A DNA stretch of 49,552 nt. It comes from Nitrososphaera sp. Lineage in GTDB: Archaea > Thermoproteota > Nitrososphaeria > Nitrososphaerales > Nitrososphaeraceae. The stretch spans positions 1 through 49,552 of the forward strand of contig JBDUUL010000018.1 in the NCBI GenBank assembly GCA_039938515.1. Reading direction: 5' to 3'. The position numbers and the translations under genes were made by a program. Below the pieces are notes generated by a model that saw only the letters and a list, made by a program, of their open reading frames with translations, searched no databases and was not told where the DNA came from. Shown one piece after another: positions 41,534 to 49,344 of this stretch (its first letter is position 1; each line of letters opens with the position of its first letter).

Positions 41534-42202
41534 ATGATTGTTGACCTTAACCTTAAGGGAAAGCACGCCGTTGTCATAGGAGGCGGCACCGAGGGCACCC
41601 GTAAGGTCAAGGGCCTGCTTGGCCAGGATTGCAGGATAACTGTAATCAGCAACAGACTAAACAGATTTCTGATTGATGCCCAGAAGAAAGGGGCCATAGA
41701 ACTGGTCAAGGCAAGGCTCGACGGACCGGGAATCTTGGACAGGTTTGACGACCTGTTCGTCGTGCTGGCTGCAACTAACGACAAGCACCTCAACCGCCAG
41801 CTGGTCGAGAAAGGCCGCTCAAAAGGCGCATTTGTGTATGCAGCAGACGACCCCGCTGTCAGCGATTTTTCATATGCATCCGTCATTAACATAGAAGGCG
41901 TGATGCAGGTTGCCGTCTCGACATCCGGCAAGAGCCCCATTGTCGCAAGAAAGGTAAGGATCAGGGCCGAGCGCGTTTTGAGACGGGTCATACGCAAGAC
42001 AGACATTGACAATGCGAGGCTCCAGGAGTTTGCCCGCACAGCTGCAAAGCCGAGAATCAGGACCGTGGCGCGGAGAAAGGAATTCCTCTATTCGCTCATA
42101 AGCGACGAAGCGATACAGAAGCTTATTAAAGAAGAGAGGATTGAAGATGCTAAAAGGGCGACGCTGAATCTTTTACAATTGTGGAGTGATAAACAAGATT
42201 GA
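41534..42202 (+). CDS. Precorrin-2 dehydrogenase / ferrochelatase-like (Met8/SirC)
   Basis: A 222-residue NAD-dependent protein that would oxidise precorrin-2 to sirohydrochlorin. Rossmann motif VVIGGGTEGTRKVKGLL near residue 14, DDLFVVLAATNDKHLNRQL, VYAADDPAVSDFSYASVI with the catalytic Asp region, and VAVSTSGKSPIVARKVR. It heads a three-gene tetrapyrrole operon with hemA and hemB. The hemA TTG overlaps the stop (TTGA), giving 4 bp of overlap. In archaea sirohydrochlorin feeds the alternative heme route and cobalamin synthesis. Confidence 0.9.
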   Translation: MIVDLNLKGKHAVVIGGGTEGTRKVKGLLGQDCRITVISNRLNRFLIDAQKKGAIELVKARLDGPGILDRFDDLFVVLAATNDKHLNRQLVEKGRSKGAFVYAADDPAVSDFSYASVINIEGVMQVAVSTSGKSPIVARKVRIRAERVLRRVIRKTDIDNARLQEFARTAAKPRIRTVARRKEFLYSLISDEAIQKLIKEERIEDAKRATLNLLQLWSDKQD

Positions 42203-43533
42203 CAGTCGAGGAAAAATCTAAGTCTCCCGATCACTCCGTCAGCTTTCCGGTCATCAGTGCGAGAATAACATACAAGAATGCGCCGGTGCATGTCCTCGAA
42301 AAGTTCTGCTTCAAGGACATGCGAGAGGCACACACCATGTTCCGTGAAAGCGGCTATTCGGAGTGCGTGCTCCTCCAGACCTGCAACAGGGTTGAAGTTT
42401 ATGCAGTTTCAAGCAACGGCAATCAGGACAGCCAATACTTGCTTGAAACGTGGTGCAAGATCATCGGCCTTGAGCCGAGAGACTTTGCAGACGTCAGGGT
42501 TAGCGAGGGGCTTGATGCCGTCAATCACCTAATCAGGCTGGCATCCGGTCTGGACTCGCTTGTGGTCGGAGAAGACCAGATCCTGGGTCAGGTTAGAAGA
42601 GCCTTCGAGTTCTCGCGCACAAACAGGTTTTCCGGCCAGGCTTTGGCAGCGATTTTTGAAAAGGCAATAAGGGCAGGAAGTCGCATAAGGTCCGCCACGG
42701 GCATCAACAAAGGCAACGTTTCAGTCGCCTCTATCGCCATCAACATCGCCGAGGAATACTTTGACGATCTGAAGAATAAGAGGATAATCCTCATCGGAAC
42801 AGGCGAGGCTGCTACTCTGGTTGCAAAACTGCTAAAGACCCAGAACGTGGAATTTATGATTACAAGCAGGACGGCTGAGCGCGCCAAGTGGTTTTCCGAG
42901 ACCATCGCGGGTACCCCCGTCCAGTTTGATGAGGCCCTTGAAACTCTTCACGACGCGGATATCGTATTTGTTGCCACTACCGCGCCATACCTGCTCGTAA
43001 CCAATGAGCGGATTGAACTGGCCATGCAGGGCAGGTCAGATAGCGGAAGGGGAATGCTAATTTTCGATCTTTCCAACCCGCGCACGGTCGACGAGAGGGT
43101 GGAGAAGATTCACGGGGTAAAGCTGGTCACAATGGACCAGATAGGCGAACTTGCGGACAAGAACCTTCGCCTCAGAATTAGCGAATACGAGTCGGCGGAA
43201 AAACTTGTTGTAAGCGAGCTTAAATCAATAGACTCCAACCTGAGGCGGATGAAGGCAGAGCCGTCAATCGTTTCAATTTTCAAAACAGTCGACGCGATTA
43301 GGCAGAGGGAGCTTGATAAGGCCCTCCTCATGCTCGGCAAAGACCAGGTCCTCAGCGAAAGGCAGCTAAAGACCATTGAACAGCTGTCCTATGCGATAGT
43401 GGAGGGAATCCTTTCCGGACCTATGAACAACCTGCGCAGGCAACTCTCGCAGTCAGACAAGTACAATGAAGAGATATTGCAACTCGTCGCCAGGCTCTTT
43501 AATTATGAAGACGAGCAGCAAGGCCAACGGTAG
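42199..43533 (+). CDS. hemA: Glutamyl-tRNA reductase
   Basis: First enzyme of the C5 tetrapyrrole route, reducing Glu-tRNA to glutamate-1-semialdehyde. Catalytic Cys in CVLLQTCNRVEVYA near residue 55; substrate domain with SGLDSLVVGEDQILGQVRRA; NADPH domain IILIGTGEAATLVAKLL and MLIFDLSNPRTVDERV; C-terminal dimerisation helices. Length of 444 residues is normal. Start TTG 42199 is forced by overlap and reading frame. The end overlaps hemB by 29 bp. Confidence 0.95.
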   Translation: MTVEEKSKSPDHSVSFPVISARITYKNAPVHVLEKFCFKDMREAHTMFRESGYSECVLLQTCNRVEVYAVSSNGNQDSQYLLETWCKIIGLEPRDFADVRVSEGLDAVNHLIRLASGLDSLVVGEDQILGQVRRAFEFSRTNRFSGQALAAIFEKAIRAGSRIRSATGINKGNVSVASIAINIAEEYFDDLKNKRIILIGTGEAATLVAKLLKTQNVEFMITSRTAERAKWFSETIAGTPVQFDEALETLHDADIVFVATTAPYLLVTNERIELAMQGRSDSGRGMLIFDLSNPRTVDERVEKIHGVKLVTMDQIGELADKNLRLRISEYESAEKLVVSELKSIDSNLRRMKAEPSIVSIFKTVDAIRQRELDKALLMLGKDQVLSERQLKTIEQLSYAIVEGILSGPMNNLRRQLSQSDKYNEEILQLVARLFNYEDEQQGQR

Positions 43534-44599
43534 GACTGCCGCCGGGCGGTTGCCAGCAGCAACTCCGCCAGTAAAAGAGGCAGGCACCAACAGTTCAGGA
43601 TTTTTACACGCGGGTTTTCCCGACGTCAGGCTGAGGCGCCTCAGGAGGACAGCGGCAATCAGGGAGCTTGTACAGGAGGTCCGGCTGTCGCCCAAGGATC
43701 TTATTGCCCCGATTTTCGTCCAGGAAGGAATTAGAAAGCCTGAGGTCATAGGCTCGATGCCGGACATTAGCCGCATCCCTGTTTCTGACCTTCAGCGAGA
43801 GATCGAACAGACCCTTGGCCTTGGAATAAAGGCAGTCATCCTCTTTGGAATTCCTTCAAGCAAGGATGACAGTGGGTCTGCAGCCTATTCAGGCAAGGGA
43901 ATAGTGCAAAAATCAATTGAGGAAATTAGAAGCAGCTTCGGGGACAAGGTTGCGATCGTAACCGACGTCTGCCTATGCCAGTATACGTCTCACGGCCACT
44001 GCGGTCTGATTATCAATGATTCCATCGACAATGAGGGCAGCATTGTAACACTCGGCCGAGTCGCTGCAAGCCATGCTTCTGCTGGCGCCGACATCGTTGC
44101 ACCATCGGCAATGATGGACGGCCAGGTGGCAACTATAAGGAGAGCGCTGGATGACTCGGGCAATTCTGAAACGGCAATAATGTCCTATTCTGCAAAGATG
44201 GCGTCCCCGCTCTATGCCCCTTTCAGGGACGCTGCTCACTCGACTCCCGAGTTCGGCGATAGGAGGACGTACCAGATGCCGTACTCAAACGCGCGGGAGG
44301 CAATGCGCGAAGTGGCGGAGGACATTGCAGAGGGCGCAGACATCCTCATGGTAAAACCTGCAATTCCATATCTCGACATTATTTACAGGACGCGGCAAGC
44401 AAGCGACCTGCCGCTATGTGCATACAGCGTGTCGGGAGAATACGCATTGATAAAGGCGGCTGCAATGAGGGGCTGGCTTGACGAGAGGGCCGTCACGCTT
44501 GAGTTTGTGACCTCAATAAAAAGAGCCGGGGCTGACATGATAATTACATACCAAGCAAAGCAGGTCGCCAGATACCTGTCGGAAGAGACGCGGAAATAA
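43505..44599 (+). CDS. hemB: Delta-aminolevulinic acid dehydratase (porphobilinogen synthase)
   Basis: A 364-residue enzyme that condenses two ALA to porphobilinogen. Metal-site region TDVCLCQYTSHGHCG near residue 165 has the zinc-type Cys triad; Schiff-base lysines in SYSAKMASPLYAPFRDA and DILMVKPAIPYLD. The first 35 residues (MKTSSKANGRTAAGRL to GFLHAG) are an extra Gly/Ala/Thr-rich lead-in before FPDVRLRRLRRT. ATG 43505 lies inside hemA; translation is probably coupled. Confidence 0.95.
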   Translation: MKTSSKANGRTAAGRLPAATPPVKEAGTNSSGFLHAGFPDVRLRRLRRTAAIRELVQEVRLSPKDLIAPIFVQEGIRKPEVIGSMPDISRIPVSDLQREIEQTLGLGIKAVILFGIPSSKDDSGSAAYSGKGIVQKSIEEIRSSFGDKVAIVTDVCLCQYTSHGHCGLIINDSIDNEGSIVTLGRVAASHASAGADIVAPSAMMDGQVATIRRALDDSGNSETAIMSYSAKMASPLYAPFRDAAHSTPEFGDRRTYQMPYSNAREAMREVAEDIAEGADILMVKPAIPYLDIIYRTRQASDLPLCAYSVSGEYALIKAAAMRGWLDERAVTLEFVTSIKRAGADMIITYQAKQVARYLSEETRK

Positions 44600-44647
44600 C
44601 TCACTTTTTATTTGCTTGTGCGCCTGTTCTGTGTAGTAGCAAGGACA

Positions 44648-45271
44648 ATGTTTGCAGCTGATTCTTCGTCTGAAAGGGCAACAAGCATCCTGGACTACCA
44701 GACCACCTGCGCGGAATTCATCTCAGACATCAGCAAGGACTACATGGACTGGGTTGATAGGTACAACCTGGGCGAGACAGAGACGGCCAGGCGAAAGTCT
44801 CTAATCAAATCAATTGCCGCGACAACGCGCGATTGGATATTCAATTATGCGGGAACCATCAAGAAGGTGGATATTGTCATGAACGACGGCGTCAATAAAA
44901 TGGCCGAAAATACGGCAGGGTATCCGTTTGCGTTTGAAATTGTAATCGGTGGCGCCAGCCGTTACGTCCAGCAGCCTCTGACAAGCCAGTTGCAGCTAAT
45001 GCTCAAAGCTATTCCAAGAAATCAAAGAAAAGTCAGGGTGGGAAGATACCAGAAGGACCAGACCGTCCTGTTAAATTCGTCTGCAGACGTCAGGTACGCA
45101 GTCAGCGCCGAAAGTGAAAGGGGCGGCGACATGCTAAACGACATCTTTGTTCTGGATACGAGCCAGTGCAAGCGAAGCGACGTAATCTCGCTTACAGTAG
45201 TCGTCGAGGAATTCGACGAAGATCACGTCACAGAGAGCAGGGGTCTTTCGACACTCATCGTCCTGACATAA
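44648..45271 (+). CDS. Hypothetical protein downstream of hemB
   Basis: A 207-residue soluble protein from ATG 44648 (MFAADSSSERATSILDYQ); an upstream frame from TTG 44612 is less likely as TATA-like ACTTTTTATTT lies at 44604-44614. N-terminal helical half (CAEFISDISKDYMDWVDRYN; ARRKSLIKSIAATTRDWIF), then strands (KKVDIVMNDG, YPFAFEIVIGG, DVISLTVVVEEFDEDH). No family recognised. It is followed by the tRNA-Gly promoter. Confidence 0.65.
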   Translation: MFAADSSSERATSILDYQTTCAEFISDISKDYMDWVDRYNLGETETARRKSLIKSIAATTRDWIFNYAGTIKKVDIVMNDGVNKMAENTAGYPFAFEIVIGGASRYVQQPLTSQLQLMLKAIPRNQRKVRVGRYQKDQTVLLNSSADVRYAVSAESERGGDMLNDIFVLDTSQCKRSDVISLTVVVEEFDEDHVTESRGLSTLIVLT

Positions 45272-45321
45272 TTTAAATTACGTTGTCGTATGGCGTGATG
45301 TTAACGCGACCATGTAGCGGA

Positions 45322-45396
45322 GCGACGGTCGTCCAGTTTGGTCTAGGACATCAGATTGCCAATCTGGTAACCCGGGTTCAAATCCCGGCCGTCGCA
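45322..45396 (+). tRNA. tRNA-Gly (GCC)
   Basis: Acceptor GCGACGG/CCGTCGC, D stem GTCC/GGAC with a GG in the loop, anticodon arm TCAGA-TTGCCAA-TCTGG with anticodon GCC, T arm CCGGG-TTCAAAT-CCCGG, discriminator A. No intron and no encoded CCA. A TATA-like TTTAAATTA (45271-45279) lies about 47 nt upstream. The 3' end overlaps the tail of an opposing small gene. Confidence 0.95.
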
Positions 45397-45605
45397 TTGA
45401 ATTTGTTCATTGTATCTTGGATGTCGACATTTCCCACTTTGGAGATTTCCGCATCGAACCACGCCTCAACCTCTTCAGGCGATGTCCTGACCTTTGCCTT
45501 CATGGCCTGCAGTTCGTCAGCCCTTTGCTTCGCCATTTTTTCCAGCGCAGGCTTGTAGGCGGCTGCTGCATTTTGCATCAATTTTTCCATGAATTTGTCG
45601 AGCAT
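45378..45605 (-). CDS. 75-residue helical protein, 3' end inside tRNA-Gly
   Basis: A small helical protein (MLDKFMEKLMQNAAAAYKPA; KMAKQRADELQAMKAKVRTS; EEVEAWFDAEISK). It has coiled-coil character and no membrane helix. The last six codons and stop lie opposite the T arm and acceptor of tRNA-Gly (19-bp convergent overlap). Its ATG follows the stop of a 26-residue membrane frame by one base (TAAAATG), so the two are surely one transcript. Function unknown; perhaps a membrane-recruited partner of the microprotein. Confidence 0.65.
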   Translation of the reverse strand: MLDKFMEKLMQNAAAAYKPALEKMAKQRADELQAMKAKVRTSPEEVEAWFDAEISKVGNVDIQDTMNKFNATAGI

Positions 45606-45606
45606 T

Positions 45607-45687
45607 TTATATCAACCCAAACAAAACCTTGAGCAGGATTATGAGCACGATTATCCCGATTATTGCCCATACTATTGTCCATATCAT
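45607..45687 (-). CDS. 26-residue single-span membrane microprotein
   Basis: A tiny frame from ATG 45687 encoding one continuous hydrophobic helix (begins MIWTIVWAIIGIIVLIIL, ends with a single Lys and a Leu/Phe/Gly tail). An in-frame stop lies 7 codons upstream and no other start fits. A TTAAATC element about 35 nt upstream on the minus strand can act as promoter. It abuts the 75-residue gene. The composition and tight coupling support translation; the role is unknown. Confidence 0.55.
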   Translation of the reverse strand: MIWTIVWAIIGIIVLIILLKVLFGLI

Positions 45688-45748
45688 ACTGTCAGCTATG
45701 GCTCAACAAGCGATTTAACACTCGCGTGAAATTTCTATAGTCAAGAGT

Positions 45749-45988
45749 TCATTGGGTGCTTCCGCAGGCGCAGAAGCCAAATTCGTCGATTCGCTTGTCG
45801 CATATCGGGCAGCGCTCGCCGTACTGGACCTCCCAGGCGTGTTTTCCATAGAGGTGCAGGTGTGAATCTATTTCTTTTGGAACCTGCCCCGCAAACTCGT
45901 CTAGCTGCTTGTCCGAGTCAGCCGGTGTGGTCTTTTTCGCCAGGCGGTCTTTGGAGGTTTTAGAAGGCAATGCGAAGCTCCACCCCAA
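45749..45988 (-). CDS. Small protein with C-terminal zinc knuckle
   Basis: A 79-residue protein, start TTG 45988 (a second TTG at 45970). N-terminus is polar and Lys-rich; the C-terminal 20 residues hold RCPICDKRIDEFGFCACGS, a CxxC...CxC zinc-binding pattern. His residues (DSHLHLYGKH) lie before it. Possibly a small adaptor. It lies downstream of the 46026-49120 cluster on the same strand. Confidence 0.6.
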   Translation of the reverse strand: MGWSFALPSKTSKDRLAKKTTPADSDKQLDEFAGQVPKEIDSHLHLYGKHAWEVQYGERCPICDKRIDEFGFCACGSTQ

Positions 45989-46025
45989 TCAGGAAGTTAA
46001 AGACTGTAATGCTCATATAGTATCG

Positions 46026-46481
46026 CTATACCCGGCCAGGGGCGCGCTTGGCGTTTGATTTGATTATTTGAAGGGCTTTTCTTGCAGCATCGAGCTGCGG
46101 CAATTGGATCATGGGAAGGCCGGTGTACGAGCCCATGGAGGGGGCGAGCGCCAAGAGACCGGTCTCCGCCAGTGCTTCAAAGAACTCGAGCATGTCGTTT
46201 GCGTAATAGAGATAGTTTGCCTCATACAGGCTCTCGGACGTCCTGTTGTCGCGAAAATTTATCTGCACGTCGACAAATACATCCATGCCATCATAGAATA
46301 TGTCAAGGAGGGTTTCTGCCCTGAAGACTTTGCCTTGAATCTTTGATAGCAGCTCTTCATAGACCCTCGGACTTAGCAAGATGCAGGGAACCTTTTTTCG
46401 CTCGACCTCTGCGAGGGTGGCGCCATCCTGGTGAAGGTTGTTTCTAAACTCCTCGATAGTAGAGAAACTTCTCTTTGGCAT
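46026..46481 (-). CDS. Hypothetical protein in the ATPase cluster
   Basis: A 151-residue protein that I do not recognise. RSFSTIEEFRNNLHQDGATL resembles a small helical opening; then a strand-rich segment (VPCILLSPRVYEELLSK; AETLLDIFYDGMDVFVDVQI) and an acidic helix (NDMLEFFEALAETGLLAL). ATG 46481 lies 3 bp after the stop of the zinc-finger gene, so both are translated from one mRNA. Function unknown. Confidence 0.65.
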   Translation of the reverse strand: MPKRSFSTIEEFRNNLHQDGATLAEVERKKVPCILLSPRVYEELLSKIQGKVFRAETLLDIFYDGMDVFVDVQINFRDNRTSESLYEANYLYYANDMLEFFEALAETGLLALAPSMGSYTGLPMIQLPQLDAARKALQIIKSNAKRAPGRV

Positions 46482-46484
46482 CGA

Positions 46485-46739
46485 TTACTGGTTTTCTATT
46501 ATAGTTTCGGTGAAATAATCCTTGAGGTCAATGTTGCCGTGCATCTTTTTGTAAAGGTACTCGTGCCTGGTGCACAAGTAAAAAGGCATCTCATGGGAGT
46601 GAAGAATGTTGCCATAGTAGCTGTTTCTTCGCCTGACAAGTTCCAGCTGCACGATATACTCTGCGTTTTTACCGCAAATGTTGCACTTTACGGGACCGCC
46701 CGGAGGATACCCCGGCGACCAGACGCCTGTTCTTCCCAC
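46485..46739 (-). CDS. Small treble-clef-like zinc protein
   Basis: An 84-residue protein, GTG start 46739. VKCNICGKNAEYIVQLEL gives one CxxC pair; the second pair is Cys/His-type in MPFYLCTRHEYLYKK. That is the pattern of small archaeal zinc fingers that bind protein or nucleic acid. Tightly packed between the ATPase (47 bp upstream) and the 151-residue gene. Role unknown. Confidence 0.65.
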   Translation of the reverse strand: MGRTGVWSPGYPPGGPVKCNICGKNAEYIVQLELVRRRNSYYGNILHSHEMPFYLCTRHEYLYKKMHGNIDLKDYFTETIIENQ

Positions 46740-46786
46740 GACATCCCATGGAGAACTTGTGATAAAAGAGTTGCAGGGGCCGTCAT

Positions 46787-48436
46787 TCAGCAGAGTCGTA
46801 TGGACTTTGCCAGCAGCAGCGCCCTTTCCGAGTCGTCCTGGACCATTTCGTGGTTCTGGTACTTGTTGCTAAAGTAGATGAGGTCTATCATCTTGCAGCG
46901 GTCGATGTTGACCACAGTACTCCCTCCTGCCCCTCCGGCGGTGTTGGCGTTGGTGAGTATTATCAGCTTATCAACAAAGCCGGTAGACTTTAGGGTGTTT
47001 GAGATTTGCTCAAAGCTCCGCGCGTGCTCCTTGTTTATCACGACGGCAACGGCAACCTTTGTTCCGTAAGGATCGCTGAATATGACGTCGACGCCATTTC
47101 CCTTGCCTTCGGCGGCCAGCGGCCTTGCGACCAATCCAAACTCGTGGGCATAGTTGACGAGGTCCCTTACTGCGTTTCTCACGCCGGATTCAAGCGTCTG
47201 GGGGTCGACACAGTTTCTGCGAATGCGGATAAAGTCAGATATCGGAACGTCCATAACGCTTCCCCGGATGCGAAGGCCGGGATATGCGCTCTTGATCGTG
47301 TCGTCCACTGCCTGTTCGTCGATAACCGTCAGATTTCTTCTCGCGGCGTTTTCTGTTGCATGATACATGATGTTTAGCATTGACCGCACGTTGCGAAAGT
47401 CTGGGAACTCGTCGTAAATGACCCGAATCTTTGCGGCGAGGTCGCGCTGCTCGTCTTCAGAAAAAACGCTCCCTGACTTGTCGTAGTGGCGGATGTATTC
47501 GAGCACGATGTCAAGGACTTCTTCGACGCTGTTTGAGCCTGCAAGGTCGATCTTGTAGTTGGCCTTTTCCAGCCTGTCAAACACCGAAACGTTGGCTTTG
47601 CTCAGGGCATCGTATGACGACGGAGTGAAAATAAGCATCATTACCGTTGAGGGGAGATGCGCGTTAATCACTGCCTTGACAAAGTCGGTAGACTCTTTGT
47701 CCGGCTCGAACTCGTCCAGCTGGAAGAACGTGACTTTTCCAAGCAGCTTAAGATTGACCGAGGCGATAGTTGCCAAATTATCGATTGCGTCTTCGAGCGT
47801 CGAACAGGTGCCGACGCCCTCTGGGTTGAACCTTCTCTGCATTATCAGGTTGATAACGGAAATCTCGCCCGGAGTGTACTCGGAGCTGAGCAATTCAGAG
47901 ATGGCCTGATAACTAGGCTCGCTTTCTCCTGCCAGGACAAAACTTGCCTTGTCCTGGAGGCTCTTGCCCCTGAGGGCGTCGAAAAAGCCGTAGTTGAAAA
48001 CCCTCTTGGCGATTCCGATGTTCTTGTCGGCCTTGGCGAGCAAAAGTTTTACCGCGGCTCTCCTAATCTCTTGGAGGTGCTCCTCCGAGAAGCCGGCTAT
48101 CATTCCTGCAAATAGGCTCTGAATGTTTCGCGGAGAAATTTGTGACAGGTCGGCATACGCTGCGCACGTCATCTCGGAAATTTCCCTGGAGGTCTTTGTG
48201 TGGAGTGCGAGGTGGGTTTTCCCTGAGCCGACATCTTGGATTACGGTAATGAGCCTAAAGTCCCGCTCAGTTGACGACCTTTTTTCAACGACTTTTCCAT
48301 GCAGTTCGGAGACGCATGACACGATGGCCGTCTTTGCATCCCGGTGCCTTTTTCCACCAAGAACCTGCGCATCTGCAATCGTGGGAGTGGGGCTGCTGGG
48401 ATACGGATTCCTTTCAAGGCTGTATGGGTAAGCCAT
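46787..48436 (-). CDS. AAA-type P-loop ATPase with a nuclease-like C-terminal domain
   Basis: A 549-residue ATPase. Walker A: VIQDVGSGKTHLALH (residues 65-79); Walker B: KVTFFQLDEFEP (residues 234-244); a sensor-like LIFTPSSYDAL follows, then a helical lid and a winged-helix region (VIDEQAVDDTIKSAYPGL) as in ORC/Cdc6-like or STAND-like enzymes. The last 110 residues (GVDVIFSDPYGTKVAVAVVI then NKEHA, and DKLIILTNANTAGG) have the strand order of a restriction-endonuclease fold, but the ExK site is not intact. It abuts the winged-helix gene with no spacer. The biological role is unknown. Confidence 0.75.
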   Translation of the reverse strand: MAYPYSLERNPYPSSPTPTIADAQVLGGKRHRDAKTAIVSCVSELHGKVVEKRSSTERDFRLITVIQDVGSGKTHLALHTKTSREISEMTCAAYADLSQISPRNIQSLFAGMIAGFSEEHLQEIRRAAVKLLLAKADKNIGIAKRVFNYGFFDALRGKSLQDKASFVLAGESEPSYQAISELLSSEYTPGEISVINLIMQRRFNPEGVGTCSTLEDAIDNLATIASVNLKLLGKVTFFQLDEFEPDKESTDFVKAVINAHLPSTVMMLIFTPSSYDALSKANVSVFDRLEKANYKIDLAGSNSVEEVLDIVLEYIRHYDKSGSVFSEDEQRDLAAKIRVIYDEFPDFRNVRSMLNIMYHATENAARRNLTVIDEQAVDDTIKSAYPGLRIRGSVMDVPISDFIRIRRNCVDPQTLESGVRNAVRDLVNYAHEFGLVARPLAAEGKGNGVDVIFSDPYGTKVAVAVVINKEHARSFEQISNTLKSTGFVDKLIILTNANTAGGAGGSTVVNIDRCKMIDLIYFSNKYQNHEMVQDDSERALLLAKSIRLC

Positions 48437-49120
48437 CTAGGCTATGCACCTCACAAAGCCGTGCAGGAGGCCGCGTACCATAACGCCTTCGCCTCCGCCA
48501 GTTGAAAGTTCATACCTGTTTTGCTGCTGGAGCGTAATCTCGCTTACAAGCCGGTAAAACTCGTCGGTCCCAAGGTCATACTTTTCGCACAGTTCGTTCT
48601 TGATTTTTGCCAGCTCAACCCATCCGATTGAAGACGAGTTGCTCGCAAGGATAGTGTCAAACTCCTTCTGAAAATCAGCGGCCCTTAGCCGTGGGGCAGG
48701 CGCTGTATTTCCGCCGCGCTGTGCAGACGAGTCCGCTTGAGCGGATGCCTGGCCTGCCGCAGAGTAGTAGCCCTCCCTCTCTAGCACGAGTTTTGCCAGG
48801 TTGGACACGTTGCCAGAGAGCACTTCCAGGCTCTTGGCAACTTGGGCAGACGAGTTCTCGATGGATTGCTGCAGCGACGTGATAAGGTCGTAGGTCAACT
48901 TGAATTTCGGGTCAGAGTTTAGAAGGCTCTGCACATAGAATTCCCTGTGCCAGCAGTAGTACGCGCCTCCTCTCTTTTCTACAAACACGGCTCCCTTCTG
49001 GAGGGCGCTGTCAAGGGCTGCCTCGAACTGGTCGCCAAATTCCTTGCGCAGGTCTGTTTTTTTTATGCCATAAGTACCCGCAGCGAGTGTGCGCTCGACG
49101 AGGTTCTTCTCTAAACTCAT
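48437..49120 (-). CDS. Winged-helix/coiled-coil protein paired with the ATPase
   Basis: A 227-residue protein from ATG 49120, chosen because TATA-like CTTAAATACG (minus strand, about 49144-49153) lies 26-30 nt upstream. N-terminal winged helix (LERTL-type: KNLVERTLAAGTYGIKKTDL, then GGAYYCWHREFYV), a helical coiled-coil (LITSLQQSIENSSAQVAKSL), a Ser/Ala/Gln-rich linker and a second helical domain (IGWVELAKIKNELCEKYDLG). It leads the operon and may recruit the ATPase to DNA or be its regulator. No family recognised. Confidence 0.72.
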   Translation of the reverse strand: MSLEKNLVERTLAAGTYGIKKTDLRKEFGDQFEAALDSALQKGAVFVEKRGGAYYCWHREFYVQSLLNSDPKFKLTYDLITSLQQSIENSSAQVAKSLEVLSGNVSNLAKLVLEREGYYSAAGQASAQADSSAQRGGNTAPAPRLRAADFQKEFDTILASNSSSIGWVELAKIKNELCEKYDLGTDEFYRLVSEITLQQQNRYELSTGGGEGVMVRGLLHGFVRCIA

Positions 49121-49182
49121 ATTTGGTGTAGGTCTCAAAAGTTCGTATTTAAGCAAGGAAGCGACAACGAACGGAATTCTTT

Positions 49183-49198
49183 GTGAACATTTGTTCAC
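49183..49198. promoter_or_regulatory. Perfect 16-bp palindrome, candidate operator
   Basis: GTGAACATTTGTTCAC: 7-bp arms GTGAACA/TGTTCAC around TT. It lies just upstream of the minus-strand promoter of the winged-helix/ATPase operon and about 90 bp before the thermosome TATA box, so one dimeric regulator could act on both. Confidence 0.55.
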
Positions 49199-49283
49199 CG
49201 CATACCGCCCATTCTGCTTCGAGTTCCCTCACGGCGAGTATCTTTCTTCCCGCTAAAGAGAGATTTCGATCATAATTGGGGCA

Positions 49284-49331
49284 AATTTAAAATATCCGGA
49301 TCAAGTCAAGTAATTTTACAATTTTAGGAGG
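49284..49331 (+). promoter_or_regulatory. Thermosome promoter and Shine-Dalgarno
   Basis: TATA-like AATTTAAAATATC at about 49284-49296 predicts transcription start near 49317, leaving a short leader with AGGAGG at 49326-49331. The ATG is at 49345, 13 nt after it. Leadered, SD-bearing first genes are less common here than leaderless ones. Confidence 0.6.
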
Positions 49332-49344
49332 AATGTGAAGAAAA

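Noticed and set aside
45283-45558. Plus-strand 91-codon frame
   Set aside because: It runs through tRNA-Gly and opposes the better-supported 75-residue gene; composition is Ser/Cys-rich shadow sequence.
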